This document shows, in pieces, positions 52,588 through 62,081 of a DNA stretch of 64,000 nt. Every line of letters starts with the position of its first letter. Position 1 is the stretch's first letter. Both the position numbers and the translations under genes were made by a program. Source of the DNA: Chitinophaga sp. CB10 (GTDB taxonomy: Bacteria > Bacteroidota > Bacteroidia > Chitinophagales > Chitinophagaceae); NCBI GenBank assembly GCA_001870995.2, contig MLAV02000005.1:248001-312000 (forward strand), in the 5' to 3' direction. Under the pieces are notes generated by a model. The model had not been told where the DNA came from, ran no database searches, and saw only the letters and a program-made list of their open reading frames with translations.

Positions 52588-54357
52588 ATGAAAAAGTTCA
52601 AACTTCTGATATATACTGCGGGAATCTTATCCCTGGCCAGCTGTAAGCGAAACCTGCTGGACACGCTGTCGTACACACAGCAGAGCGATGAAACCATGTG
52701 GACAACCGATAACCTCACCGACCAGGGTATGGCCGGCGTATATGCCGCCCTGCGACTGGGCATTGACCAAAGCGGCGCTTCCGGTAATGAGCTGTACCAG
52801 CTGGACCGCTACGGCGTTACAGGTATGACCCGCGATGCGGACGGTTTGCAGGTTGGTACCATTACCCCGAGCAGCAGCATGTTCAGCAACAACTGGCGAT
52901 ACTTCTACGATGGCATCCAGCGCGCCAACGGGGCGATTGTGAACATTCCCCTGAAATCCCCTTCAGCGGAGGATAAGAAAGCGCGCTATGTGGCGGAAGC
53001 CAAATTCCTGCGGGCCTACTTCTACTTCCGCCTGAACCAGCTGTGGCATGGCGTTCCGGTGTATCTGAAACCTTTTTCCGCCGATGAAGCGACCAAAGGC
53101 CGGGAAACGGAGGACAGCGTTTGGAGAGTGGTGATCAACGACCTGACCGACTGCATCAACGAACCGAACCTGCCGGCGAAATACAGCAAAGGAAACGCTA
53201 ATTACGGGCATATTACCAAGGGCGCGGCATATGCGCTGAGGGGAAAAGCCTATCTCTACACAAAAAACTACCCTGCCGCTGCAGCGGACTTTGCAAAGGT
53301 GGAAGCGGCTGGCTATACGCTGTTTAACGGCGATTATAAAGCCTTGTTTAAGGAGGCCAATGAGCAGTCGGATGAAATGATTTTCTCCCTGCAGAACATT
53401 GCGGTGAGCAACTTCGGTTCCACCACCCAGTTCTTCTGCGGTAACCGCAGCTCATTTGGCTCCTGCTGGAACACTTACCTGGTATCGCCGGTGGTGGTGG
53501 ATATGTATGAAAATGCCGATGGCAGCCGGTTTGACTGGAATAAGATCATCCCTGGCTATACGACCATGCCGGTGAAACAAAGGGAAGTGTACTTCTTCCG
53601 CGATGGGCTTACCACGGCGGAAATCAACGCGGCGAGCGCACGCGGGCTGGACATGAGCGTGTACCTGCCTGCCGGCAACGAAGCGCGCATCAAATCCGCC
53701 TATTCCAACCGCGACCCACGTTTAGCCGCTAACGTTATCACGCCGTATTCCGATTACCTGGGCGTAAACGGCAGCGCTAACCAGTCGTACGTATCCAGGT
53801 GGCCTTTCCGCTCCAATACCACCCCGGTATGGGATGTGGCGACAGATACCAAAGCCTACTTCTATTACCTGCATCGCAAATTTGTATATGAAGGCGCTAC
53901 GGAAACTATCAACAGAGCCTATGGCCCTACGGACTTCCCGATCATCCGCTTTGCGGACGTGCTGCTGATGTGGGCGGAAGCGATCAATGAGCAGGGCTTC
54001 AGCCAGCAGGCGCTGGACCTCGTAAACAAAGTACGGGCACGTGTGAAAATGCCGCCATTGCAAAACACCGATGCGAGCAAACCGACTTATGTAGCCGACC
54101 AGGCGGCGATGCGGGAGCGTATCCGCAACGAACGCCGCGTGGAGTTTGTGAACGAAGGCATCAACTACTTTGATGAGCTGCGCTGGAAAACATGGAAGGA
54201 GAAAACATTTGCTCCGGGCGCTGGTATCCAGCAGGTGTGGGGCGCCAACGTGGTGAATTACTCCTGGAAAGGGGATTACATTTACCAGTGGGCCATCCCG
54301 CAGGCGGAAATCGAACGGAACCCGAACCTGAAGCAAAATGATGGCTGGATAAATTAG
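52588..54357 (+). CDS. SusD/RagB-type surface lipoprotein
   Basis: A 589-aa lipoprotein with lipobox LASC (Cys19). It has the helical SusD fold: an N-terminal SusD-like domain with TPR-like helices (about 80-230, YFRLNQLWHGVPVYL) and a C-terminal RagB/SusD domain (about 300-589, YPIIRFADVLLMWAEAINEQ-type block around 450 and the RNERRVEFVNEGINYFDELRW block near 515). It lies on the outer membrane as the lid of SusC and binds the ligand first. It forms a transcript with susC, and the strong terminator at 54377 ends it. Confidence 0.94.
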   Translation: MKKFKLLIYTAGILSLASCKRNLLDTLSYTQQSDETMWTTDNLTDQGMAGVYAALRLGIDQSGASGNELYQLDRYGVTGMTRDADGLQVGTITPSSSMFSNNWRYFYDGIQRANGAIVNIPLKSPSAEDKKARYVAEAKFLRAYFYFRLNQLWHGVPVYLKPFSADEATKGRETEDSVWRVVINDLTDCINEPNLPAKYSKGNANYGHITKGAAYALRGKAYLYTKNYPAAAADFAKVEAAGYTLFNGDYKALFKEANEQSDEMIFSLQNIAVSNFGSTTQFFCGNRSSFGSCWNTYLVSPVVVDMYENADGSRFDWNKIIPGYTTMPVKQREVYFFRDGLTTAEINAASARGLDMSVYLPAGNEARIKSAYSNRDPRLAANVITPYSDYLGVNGSANQSYVSRWPFRSNTTPVWDVATDTKAYFYYLHRKFVYEGATETINRAYGPTDFPIIRFADVLLMWAEAINEQGFSQQALDLVNKVRARVKMPPLQNTDASKPTYVADQAAMRERIRNERRVEFVNEGINYFDELRWKTWKEKTFAPGAGIQQVWGANVVNYSWKGDYIYQWAIPQAEIERNPNLKQNDGWIN

Positions 54358-54376
54358 TCCTGGTTATAATGAAAAG

Positions 54377-54407
54377 GGCGTCTATTGTAAAATAGGCGCC
54401 TTTTTTT
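54377..54407 (+). terminator. Terminator of the susC-susD operon
   Basis: GGCGTCTATT (54377-54386) pairs with AATAGGCGCC (54391-54400) over 10 bp with one G-U pair and a 4-nt loop, followed by seven Ts. Confidence 0.85.
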
Positions 54408-54452
54408 ATTGGTAGTGGTATGGTTTTGCGGGCATTACGCTGATTGGAAATG

Positions 54453-55466
54453 CTATTGCAGCCGGAATACCGTCATCACGCCTTTATGATCCGTAGGCCA
54501 GATGCCGGCCGGCGTCACAAACACCTCTTTCCCTGATTCCTTCTCCCGCCGGTTGCGGATAATAGAACCTGCCGGCCCTACCACGTTACTTTTCAGGACA
54601 TTTAATTTTTTATCGGGGTAGTAGTAAATGAAGTCAATGCGTTCCCTTTCATCGGCATCGGGCGCCCAGGCGAGCTTACTAACGGGAACGGCTGTATTAT
54701 CCGCCGGGAAGGTAAAGCCGGGATGGGTTACCGGGTTAGGGTATAATTCCCGGAAGCTGTCCTTAAACCCTTGCTGGTAGAGCATGGCGGAGCAGGTCCA
54801 GTTGGCGGTTACGCCATGATGATCGAAAAGCTGGCTGGTAGCGGCCGTCCAGTCAAGGTGGCTGGCTTCGTTGAAATCCCCGCCGAGGATGATAATGCGG
54901 CCTTGCTGCTTGTCCGCCTCCGCGGCCCTGAGGAAAGCGGCGATCGCCTCATCTCTTTCGGATGCCAGGTTAGCCTCCATAATGGTATCCATATTCGTGA
55001 CGGGGGCTGGCAGCTTCTTCCAGGTCACCCCGTCGTAGCCGCGGGGCAGGTACACTGCATAATGCTGATAATCCAGGTGGGCGGAGTAAACGGCAATTTC
55101 GCGGCCGCCAGCGTTGGTGACTAGTTTATAAATTTCTCCTTTGCCGGCGTATATCGTGCTGCTATCGGTGATAGGCGTGCTGCTCAGGATGCCGGCCCCG
55201 TTGCTGAAGAAGCTGTAGTAGCGTTTACCCCTGGCTGCAAGGGAGGCTACGATGCGGTCGCAAAAGCGGGTATTGTTGTAATTGCGGACTTCACTGAGGG
55301 TGACTACATCCGGCCGGAGGCGGTCAATTGTTGAAACGATGGCTTCGTATCCGCCGGGCACTATGGTACCTTCCTGCCAGATGTTGAGTTGCAGGACGGC
55401 GAGTTTTTGCTGCGCGGTGGCGGCGAGGGTGAGGAGGAGGATGGATAAGGAGGCGAGGAGTTTCAT
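54453..55466 (-). CDS. Secreted endonuclease/exonuclease/phosphatase-fold protein
   Basis: A 337-aa protein with a signal peptide (1-18, ending ATAQQ). The EEP catalytic residues are all readable: Asn in VLQLNIWQEG, Glu in VTLSEVRNYN, the Asp-x-Asn in LGGDFNEASH and the final Asp-His in PTDHKGVMTV. The family covers DNases, phosphatases and phospholipid- or inositol-phosphate-degrading enzymes, so the substrate is not set. It is 35 bp after the CheR gene on the same strand and may belong to that operon, or be separate. Confidence 0.85.
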   Translation of the reverse strand: MKLLASLSILLLTLAATAQQKLAVLQLNIWQEGTIVPGGYEAIVSTIDRLRPDVVTLSEVRNYNNTRFCDRIVASLAARGKRYYSFFSNGAGILSSTPITDSSTIYAGKGEIYKLVTNAGGREIAVYSAHLDYQHYAVYLPRGYDGVTWKKLPAPVTNMDTIMEANLASERDEAIAAFLRAAEADKQQGRIIILGGDFNEASHLDWTAATSQLFDHHGVTANWTCSAMLYQQGFKDSFRELYPNPVTHPGFTFPADNTAVPVSKLAWAPDADERERIDFIYYYPDKKLNVLKSNVVGPAGSIIRNRREKESGKEVFVTPAGIWPTDHKGVMTVFRLQ

Positions 55467-55501
55467 TGTTCACTGTGCGTTTATACTTAAATGTAAGCGA
55501 A

Positions 55502-56338
55502 TTATCCCATCTTCCGCCAAATCCTGTCTTTATACTCCACCGCATTAAAACGCTTGGCTATACTCGAAAACCGCATATTTTCCTTGGTACCCAGCACCAG
55601 GAATCCCAGTTTTTCCAGGCTCTCGTCAAACAATCGCAGGACTATATCCTGCAGGGGGCGTTCAAAATAAATCAGCACATTGCGGCAGAGGATCAGGTTA
55701 AACTCGTTGAAGGAGCGGTCGGACACCAGGTTATGCGTAGACGCTACCATCCTGGTTTTCAGCTTTTCGTCGAACTTGGCCCAGTTGTACTTGGCGGTAT
55801 AATAGCGGGAGAAGTCATGCACCCCCCCGGAGGCAATATAGTTTTCGGAATAATGCTTCATCTGGCTGAGGGGAAACACACCTCTTTTGATATTCTCTAC
55901 TACGGCGGGGTTCAGGTCGGTGGCGTATAGCAGCGACTTATGCAGCAGGTTGGCCTCTTCCAGCAGGATGGCCATAGAATATACTTCTTCGCCGGTGGAG
56001 CAGCCCGCATGCCATATCCGGATAAACGGATGGGTAGCCAGTACGGGCAGCACCTGCTCCCGGATGTTGCGCCATACAGAAGGGTCGCGAAACATTTCCG
56101 TTACGTTCACCGTCAGCTCTTCGACCATGCGCTGCAGGTAGCTTTTATCCAGCCGGAGGCGGTACAGCAGCGACTGCAAATTTGCGAAACGGTCGATCAC
56201 CATCAGCCGGCTCACCCGCCGCCGCATGGAGTTGCGGGCGTAGCTGGTAAAATCATATCCATGTTCCTGGAGCAGCTCTTTCAGCAACAAATCCAGTTCC
56301 ACCTCACTTATCATATTAGCCCCAGGTATATTTAGCAT
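55502..56338 (-). CDS. CheR-type protein-glutamate methyltransferase
   Basis: A 278-aa protein. It has the small N-terminal helical domain (about 10-75) and the SAM-binding methyltransferase domain (about 80-278) of CheR, with motif WHAGCSTGEEVYSMAILLEE for SAM and NLILCRNVLIYF. Start at 56338, or Met9 (56314). CheR proteins methylate Glu on chemoreceptors, but Bacteroidota often have it next to hybrid kinases with no chemoreceptor gene, where the target is unknown. The gene is 12 bp after the large hybrid kinase, so the two are cotranscribed. No cheB is present in the operon. Confidence 0.9.
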   Translation of the reverse strand: MLNIPGANMISEVELDLLLKELLQEHGYDFTSYARNSMRRRVSRLMVIDRFANLQSLLYRLRLDKSYLQRMVEELTVNVTEMFRDPSVWRNIREQVLPVLATHPFIRIWHAGCSTGEEVYSMAILLEEANLLHKSLLYATDLNPAVVENIKRGVFPLSQMKHYSENYIASGGVHDFSRYYTAKYNWAKFDEKLKTRMVASTHNLVSDRSFNEFNLILCRNVLIYFERPLQDIVLRLFDESLEKLGFLVLGTKENMRFSSIAKRFNAVEYKDRIWRKMG

Positions 56339-56350
56339 CTTATTTTGAAA

Positions 56351-59300
56351 TTATTCGTATAACCATACACGCAGTAAAGATATCAATTGATCCACATCCA
56401 CGGGTTTCGTGATATAGTCGGATGCGCCGGCATTGATACATTTCTCCCGGTCCCCGGTCATGGCTTTTGCCGTTACGGCAATGATCGGCAGGTTTTTGAA
56501 TCCCGGCTTTTCGCGGATGCGGCGGGTGGATTCGTAGCCATCCATTTCCGGCATCATCATATCCATGAGGATGAGGTCTACCTGCGGGTTGTCTTCCAGC
56601 TGGCGCAGGGCTTCCTTCCCGTCTATGGCCGACACGATCTTCATTCCATATGCCTCTAAGGATTTTGTCAGGGAGAAGATATTGCGTACGTCATCATCGG
56701 CGATCAGTACAGTCTTACCTTTTAGCACTTCAGTAAGCTCACCGAGACGCCGGTTCTTAATGGTCGAGTTCTCCTTTTTCTTCTCTTCCACTAGGTGCAG
56801 GAAGAGGGATACCTCATCGAGGATACGCTGGTAGGAATGCGCTGTTTTCAGCACGATGCTGTCCGCATACTGCTTGATACGGAACTCTTCCACATGCGAG
56901 AGGTTTTTACCGGTGAAGATAATGATAGGTACGTTTTCGAAGCCGGGCGCTTTCTTCACTTCTTCCAGCACATCGTAGGAGCCCTGTGCCGGGATGCCCA
57001 TGTCCAGGATCACGCAATCCACTTCGCTGCGGTTCAGCGCCTGCAGGCCTTCGCCCACATTGTCGCGGATCTCTGTGGCGATGTCGAAGCTTTCGAGGAA
57101 GTAAGCCAGTCCCCTGGCATGCTTCAGGTTTTCTTCCACGATCAGTACTTTCTTGGGTTCGTTGCGCAGCGCCTGTTCAATTTTTTTGAACACTTCGCCG
57201 AGGCGGTCTATGGCTACCGGCTTGTTGATAAAGTCCACTGCGCCGCGGGAGATGCTGCGGATCTTCACCTCGTGGGACGACATTACATGCACCGGTATGG
57301 CGCGGGTGACCGGATTGGCTTTCAGTTCCTCCATCACTTCCCAGCCACTTTTCACCGGCAGTTCGATATCGAGCAAGATGCCCGCCGGGAGGTACTGCTG
57401 GGCTAAAGTAACTCCCTCGTCTCCCCTGACAGCTACTATACATTTATAACCATTCTGGCGGGTATAAGCCAGGAGGGCGTTTGCGAAGTTGGTATCATCC
57501 TCGATGACGAGGATCACTTTATCATCCGGCTGGATGTCATCCCGGTCGTCCGGCACCGGCTGCGGGATATGCGGCGCGATGTATTTCGGCTCGGTTGGCG
57601 CAGCGGCCTGCGTTTGCCTGGCCGTGAGGATTTCTGTAGCTGCTTCCGGAACGGAGAAAATATCCGTATGTGGTTGCTCGCCAGCCACTTTATGGGCCGG
57701 CACCGTGAGCGTGAAAGTACTACCCTTGCCTTCCTCGCTCTGCAGGGCGATTTCGCCACCGAGCAGCTTAGCCAGCTCGCGGCTGATGGAGAGGCCCAGG
57801 CCAGTACCGCCGTATTTGCGGCGGGTAGAGCCGTCCGCCTGCTGGAAGGCTTCAAATATCGTCAGCTGCTTATCCTGCGCGATGCCTATACCGGTATCTT
57901 TCACGGCGAAGGCTATTCCTTCTCCAGACCTGTAAATTTCCAGCGCTACTTCCCCTCTGGAAGTAAATTTCAGCGCGTTGGAAATAAGGTTGCGCAGTAT
58001 CTGCTGGAGGCGCAGCTGATCGGTTTCTATCATATTGGGCAGGTCCTGCCCGAGGGTGATGCGGAAAGTAATATTCTTGTCCTTTGCCAGCGGGTTAAAG
58101 AGCGCCCGCATTTCGCTGGCGATGTCGTCCAGCGCCACAAAATTGTATTCCAGCTGCATTTTGCCGGATTCAATTTTGGAGAGGTCGAGTATCTCGTCGA
58201 TCAGCGTGAGCAGGCCGTTACCGGAGGATTGGATCACATCGGCGTATTCTATCTGCTCGCTGGAGAGGTTGCCCGCGTGGTTTTCGGACAGCAGGCGGGA
58301 TAAGAGCAGGATGGAGTTCAGCGGCGTGCGCAGCTCGTGCGACATATTGGCCAGGAACTCGGATTTATAGCGGGTGCTTTGTGCCAGCGCTTCCGCTTTG
58401 GCCTGTATCTCGAGGTTTCGTTCCAGGATCAGTTCATTGCGTTCTTCCAGCAGGCGGCTGCGTTCTTCCAGTTCCATATTGGCCTGCTGCAGCTCTTCCT
58501 GCTGTACGCGCAGCTCTTCTTCGGAGGCCTGCAGTTTTTGGGACTGCGCTTCCAGCTCTTCATTGATATTTTCCAGTTCGCTGTGCTGCACCTGTAATTC
58601 TTCGGACTGGGCCTGCGTTTCGGCCAGGAGGTCCTGCAGGCGCTGGTGATCCAGCGCGCCGTTAATGGCAATGCCGATGTTAAAGGCGGCGCCCTTGAGG
58701 AAGTCCATACCGGCTTTCGTATAGCCGTGTACGGAGGCCACTTCCATCACGCCAACCATTTTCCGTTCAAAGTACACGGGGATGGCGACTATACTATGCG
58801 GGCGAATGCTGCCGGCGCTGTAATCCACCAGCAGCTCCGCATTGGCGATGTCGGACAGTACTATTTCCCTGCCGGTGAGGGCGGCCTGCCCTGCCAGGCT
58901 TTCGCCCAGCCGCAGCTCCTGGCGGGAGCGGTTTTTATTGAGTCCCACGGAGGAAGAGAGTACCAGGGTATTTTCATCCCGCAGGATGTAAATAGCGCCC
59001 ACCTGCGATTGGGAGTAGTCTGTTATATAATCCAGCGCATGGAAGGTGAGGTTATCCAGGTTACGCTCGCCGATGAGCTTTTCGTTCAGCGCGGCGATGC
59101 CGGCCTGTAACCACTCGTTCTGCGCGAGGTTTTCGAAGGAATGATCAAGGGATTCCGCCATGCGGTTGAGCGAATTGGAAATTGCGCCCAGTACGTCTTT
59201 CCCGGAATCGTCGACCCGGATTTTAAAGTTTCCGGAGGATATTTTATCCGCAATACCCTGGATCATAGCCAGGCGTTTGGAGATTTCGGCATCTTTATCT

Positions 59301-59947
59301 TCCAGTTCCTTTTGCAGTTCAGCGCGCCTGTCGAAGTCGCTGTTTACCCGCAGGAACGATACGATGGTAACGAGTACAGACAGTACGCCGGCGATGATGA
59401 GGAGGATGGTGGTATAACCGGCAAACTTGGCAACGCTGCCGCTGCGCTGGTGCAGGAGCACCTGTTCGCGGTCCTGCATGACCTGCACTAATTTACGGGA
59501 TTCATCCATCTGGCTTTTGCCCAGCACGAGGTCTTCCACGGCTGGCGGAAGTCCTTTGCGCTTGTCATCGATCAGCTTTTGGAGTTGTACGAGGCGCTTA
59601 TTCGAAATTTCCCGCAGTTGCTCAATGGAGCGTTGCTGCAGGGGATTGTCGATGGTAAGGTCTTTCACTTCATCCATCAGGCGGTTCACTTTCGTAGAGG
59701 CGCTGAGGTAAGGCTCCAGGAATTCGTCTTTTCCGCTCAGGAGGAAGCCACGCTGCCCGGTTTCACCGTCTTTCAGCACGGAGAGTACGTTTTCCAGCTT
59801 GGTGATGATCAGGTTGGTATGGTTCAGCATCCGTTGACTTTCCATCAGGTTTTGAATGCTGATAAAAGAGGCTACCGAACTCACCACCAGTAAGAAGAGG
59901 GACGTTCCGTAGCTGATAATAAGATTCTTTTTAAACGATGCCTTCAT
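56351..59947 (-). CDS. Hybrid sensor histidine kinase: CHASE3, HAMP, GAF, HisKA, HATPase, three receivers
   Basis: A 1198-aa membrane-bound phosphorelay hub. TM1 (about 10-30) and TM2 (about 175-198) flank a CHASE3 sensor (DGETGQRGFLLSGKDEFLEPYL), followed by a HAMP (about 205-265), a GAF domain (about 285-435), a long coiled coil (about 440-525, QSEELQVQHSELENINEELEAQ pattern), the HisKA domain with phospho-His537 (MSHELRTPLNS), an ATPase (about 640-755, GTGLGLSISRELAKLLGG) and three receivers (about 805-920, 930-1050 and 1075-1195). Its receivers carry the usual Asp in LLDIELPVKSGW, VILDMGIPAQGSYD and LMDMMMPEMDGYE. Output goes through CheR or other partners; no DNA-binding part. Operon position: third, 11 bp after the receiver-kinase. 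Confidence 0.94.
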   Translation of the reverse strand: MKASFKKNLIISYGTSLFLLVVSSVASFISIQNLMESQRMLNHTNLIITKLENVLSVLKDGETGQRGFLLSGKDEFLEPYLSASTKVNRLMDEVKDLTIDNPLQQRSIEQLREISNKRLVQLQKLIDDKRKGLPPAVEDLVLGKSQMDESRKLVQVMQDREQVLLHQRSGSVAKFAGYTTILLIIAGVLSVLVTIVSFLRVNSDFDRRAELQKELEDKDAEISKRLAMIQGIADKISSGNFKIRVDDSGKDVLGAISNSLNRMAESLDHSFENLAQNEWLQAGIAALNEKLIGERNLDNLTFHALDYITDYSQSQVGAIYILRDENTLVLSSSVGLNKNRSRQELRLGESLAGQAALTGREIVLSDIANAELLVDYSAGSIRPHSIVAIPVYFERKMVGVMEVASVHGYTKAGMDFLKGAAFNIGIAINGALDHQRLQDLLAETQAQSEELQVQHSELENINEELEAQSQKLQASEEELRVQQEELQQANMELEERSRLLEERNELILERNLEIQAKAEALAQSTRYKSEFLANMSHELRTPLNSILLLSRLLSENHAGNLSSEQIEYADVIQSSGNGLLTLIDEILDLSKIESGKMQLEYNFVALDDIASEMRALFNPLAKDKNITFRITLGQDLPNMIETDQLRLQQILRNLISNALKFTSRGEVALEIYRSGEGIAFAVKDTGIGIAQDKQLTIFEAFQQADGSTRRKYGGTGLGLSISRELAKLLGGEIALQSEEGKGSTFTLTVPAHKVAGEQPHTDIFSVPEAATEILTARQTQAAAPTEPKYIAPHIPQPVPDDRDDIQPDDKVILVIEDDTNFANALLAYTRQNGYKCIVAVRGDEGVTLAQQYLPAGILLDIELPVKSGWEVMEELKANPVTRAIPVHVMSSHEVKIRSISRGAVDFINKPVAIDRLGEVFKKIEQALRNEPKKVLIVEENLKHARGLAYFLESFDIATEIRDNVGEGLQALNRSEVDCVILDMGIPAQGSYDVLEEVKKAPGFENVPIIIFTGKNLSHVEEFRIKQYADSIVLKTAHSYQRILDEVSLFLHLVEEKKKENSTIKNRRLGELTEVLKGKTVLIADDDVRNIFSLTKSLEAYGMKIVSAIDGKEALRQLEDNPQVDLILMDMMMPEMDGYESTRRIREKPGFKNLPIIAVTAKAMTGDREKCINAGASDYITKPVDVDQLISLLRVWLYE

Positions 59948-59958
59948 CCGTTCGTTGT

Positions 59959-61149
59959 TTATATGACTGTTTGTAGCGTTTGTTGTTGTACAGGCAGCAC
60001 CATAATGAAAGTGGCGCCCTGGCCTTCCGTGCTTTCCACGGTGATATGGCCGTTATGCTTCTGGATTATTTTCTTGACGATGGCCAGTCCGATGCCTGTG
60101 CCTTCGTATTCGGATTTACTGTGGAGGCGCTGGAACATGGTGAAGATTTTCTCCCGGTACGATTCATTAAACCCGATACCATTGTCTGCTACGTATATGC
60201 GGCAGTATTTCACTTTTTCGCCGGTGGCCGGCGCATGCGGCGCGGAGTCTAATTCTTCGGACCAGATGCGGATAACGGGCGTAACGTCCTTGCGGGAAAA
60301 CTTCAGGGAATTGCTGATGAGGTTCTGGAACAGTTGCCTGATCTGGTCCGGGATTACTTCAATTTCCGGGAGATGGCTGATTTCCACTACTGCCTCCTTT
60401 TCCTTAATGAAAATTTCCAGGTCGCTCAGCGTATCCCGGACAATGTGTTGCAGGCTGGTCCTGGAATACACCGGCACGGCGGACAAGCGGGAAAAGTTCA
60501 GGACATCGTTGATCAGGTTACGCATTCTTTCCGATGCCAGGATCACTTTTTCGATGTATTTACCCGCTTCCGGCTGATCGCTCAGATACCGGTCGGATAC
60601 AAGCTTGCTGAAAGTGATGATTTTCCGGAGGGGTTCCTGCAAATCATGAGAGGCGATATAAGCGTATTGTTGCAGTTCGGCATTACTGATTTCAAGCGCT
60701 TTATTTACGTCCAGGAGGGCTTTGGTTCTCTCCTTCACCTTTAATTCCAGGTTGTCCCGGATATCATTCAGCTCTTTGGTTTGCCGGTAAAGGCGGGTAA
60801 AGGTGCCTACCTTGAGCAGGAGTATATCCGCATCAAAAGGCTTTACGATATAGTCCACACCGCCGGAGCTGTAACCTTTGGTGATGAAGCGTTTGTCGAT
60901 ATTTACAGCGGACAGGAAAATGATGGGAGTATCTTTCGAGCGGCTATACCCGGAGATGATTTCTGCCACTTCATAACCGTCCATACCAGGCATTTGCACG
61001 TCCAGGATGATCAGTTCATATTCTCTCCGGAGGATTTTTTTCAGCGCTTCTTCTCCTGAGTCGGCAGTATCCACTTCATAATGGTGGAGTTGCAGCAAAG
61101 TTTTTAAAGAGTAAAGATTTTCCTGTTTGTCGTCTACTATTAGAATCAT
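59959..61149 (-). CDS. Receiver-histidine kinase
   Basis: A 396-aa cytoplasmic protein with an N-terminal receiver (1-120; Asp50 in ILDVQMPGMDGYE, acidic pair D6 D7) joined through a coiled linker (about 125-160) to HisKA (phospho-His168 in YIASHDLQEPLRK) and the ATPase (about 265-385; NGIGFNESYREKIFTMFQRLHSKSEYEGTGIGLAIVKK). It has no sensor of its own and is thought to take its signal from the receiver, which could be phosphorylated by another kinase. The 17-bp gap to the receiver gene and the 11-bp gap to the large hybrid kinase indicate one operon. Confidence 0.93.
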   Translation of the reverse strand: MILIVDDKQENLYSLKTLLQLHHYEVDTADSGEEALKKILRREYELIILDVQMPGMDGYEVAEIISGYSRSKDTPIIFLSAVNIDKRFITKGYSSGGVDYIVKPFDADILLLKVGTFTRLYRQTKELNDIRDNLELKVKERTKALLDVNKALEISNAELQQYAYIASHDLQEPLRKIITFSKLVSDRYLSDQPEAGKYIEKVILASERMRNLINDVLNFSRLSAVPVYSRTSLQHIVRDTLSDLEIFIKEKEAVVEISHLPEIEVIPDQIRQLFQNLISNSLKFSRKDVTPVIRIWSEELDSAPHAPATGEKVKYCRIYVADNGIGFNESYREKIFTMFQRLHSKSEYEGTGIGLAIVKKIIQKHNGHITVESTEGQGATFIMVLPVQQQTLQTVI

Positions 61150-61166
61150 AGTGGGCTTAGGTGTCT

Positions 61167-61709
61167 TTATAAATGTGTAAAAGGCTGAACACGGCCTATC
61201 CGGTCGTTTTCATTCCAGGTATTCACCACATTCAACATGTTGGCAGATTGTTTCAGTGCCGCGAGGGCTTCCCCTAGGTTTCCATCTATGTTATTGACGA
61301 CAGTGGTCAGGATATTTTCCAGGTCCTTTACATTAGTAGGCTTGGTAACAAACGAAAGTGCGCCGTTTTGTAAAGTCTGCCGGATATCATTGGGATGGGA
61401 GGACGTGGTATAGATTATTACCGGGATATGTTGTAACTGTTTATCTTTTTTAAGCTCCATGAGGCATTCCCTGCCATCCATGCGCGGCATATTGAGGTCC
61501 AGGAAAATAATATGGGGATGGTCCGCATTCCCGGTCTGTAACAGTTCCAATGCGTCCTTGCCATTGGCAACGCATTTAAAGGCAACATGAGGGCTTATTT
61601 GCAGTAACACTTCCTCAAAAAGGTAAGCATCATCATCGTCATCATCTATCAACAAGAACAGCGTCTTTCTACCTTGTACTGTCATAAAATTTAAATAATC
61701 ATTTTTCAC
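61167..61709 (-). CDS. Single-domain response regulator (Rcp1-like)
   Basis: A 180-aa protein with a receiver in residues about 15-140. Its acidic start is extended (LLIDDDDDDAYLFEE), and the phospho-Asp is D71 in FLDLNMPRMDGRE; Thr and Lys of the switch are in YTTSSH and FVTKPTN. The C-terminal about 40 residues are an appended helix. Such Rcp1-type regulators accept phosphate from phytochrome-like or hybrid kinases and have no output domain. Start could be Met1 (61709) or Met9 (61685). First gene of the phosphorelay operon. Confidence 0.9.
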   Translation of the reverse strand: MKNDYLNFMTVQGRKTLFLLIDDDDDDAYLFEEVLLQISPHVAFKCVANGKDALELLQTGNADHPHIIFLDLNMPRMDGRECLMELKKDKQLQHIPVIIYTTSSHPNDIRQTLQNGALSFVTKPTNVKDLENILTTVVNNIDGNLGEALAALKQSANMLNVVNTWNENDRIGRVQPFTHL

Positions 61710-62081
61710 AAAAGTTATCGCTGTAATTCAATACCAGAAAGAATTCCAACGGATAAGCGTAATCATGCAGCATTTATGTTGTTACTATAGGGACTTACGT
61801 CAATATTCTTTTCTTGTGGCAGACAATGAGCGTCTGTATTACGGACTGAACCGGTTAGAAATAAAACATCTTTCTAAGCAGGTGCAGGGATGATCAGCAA
61901 AATCTCTGCCGTTGAAGCCCGGAGGCTGGCCTGGCGGGGAATAGCGCCATGCTGCCCTATCCCGGGCCTGCGGGGTCAGGATGTAGCCGCCGGCATAGGC
62001 GCTATAAATCCACAAATAGGGGATTTTTTTCAACAATCCTGTTGAAAAGCGGGAAGAAATTACCATTAGCCGTTCCCGTTA
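61710..62081. other. Intergenic region, 372 bp
   Basis: It should hold the promoter of the phosphorelay operon and the 3' end of the AraC gene. The only clear element is the inverted repeat TTTTCAACA-ATCC-TGTTGAAAA (62027-62048). Confidence 0.5.
62027..62048. other. Inverted repeat after the AraC gene
   Basis: TTTTCAACA (62027-62035) and TGTTGAAAA (62040-62048) are perfect 9-bp arms with a 4-nt loop, 34 nt after the AraC stop. It could be an atypical terminator. Confidence 0.4.
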
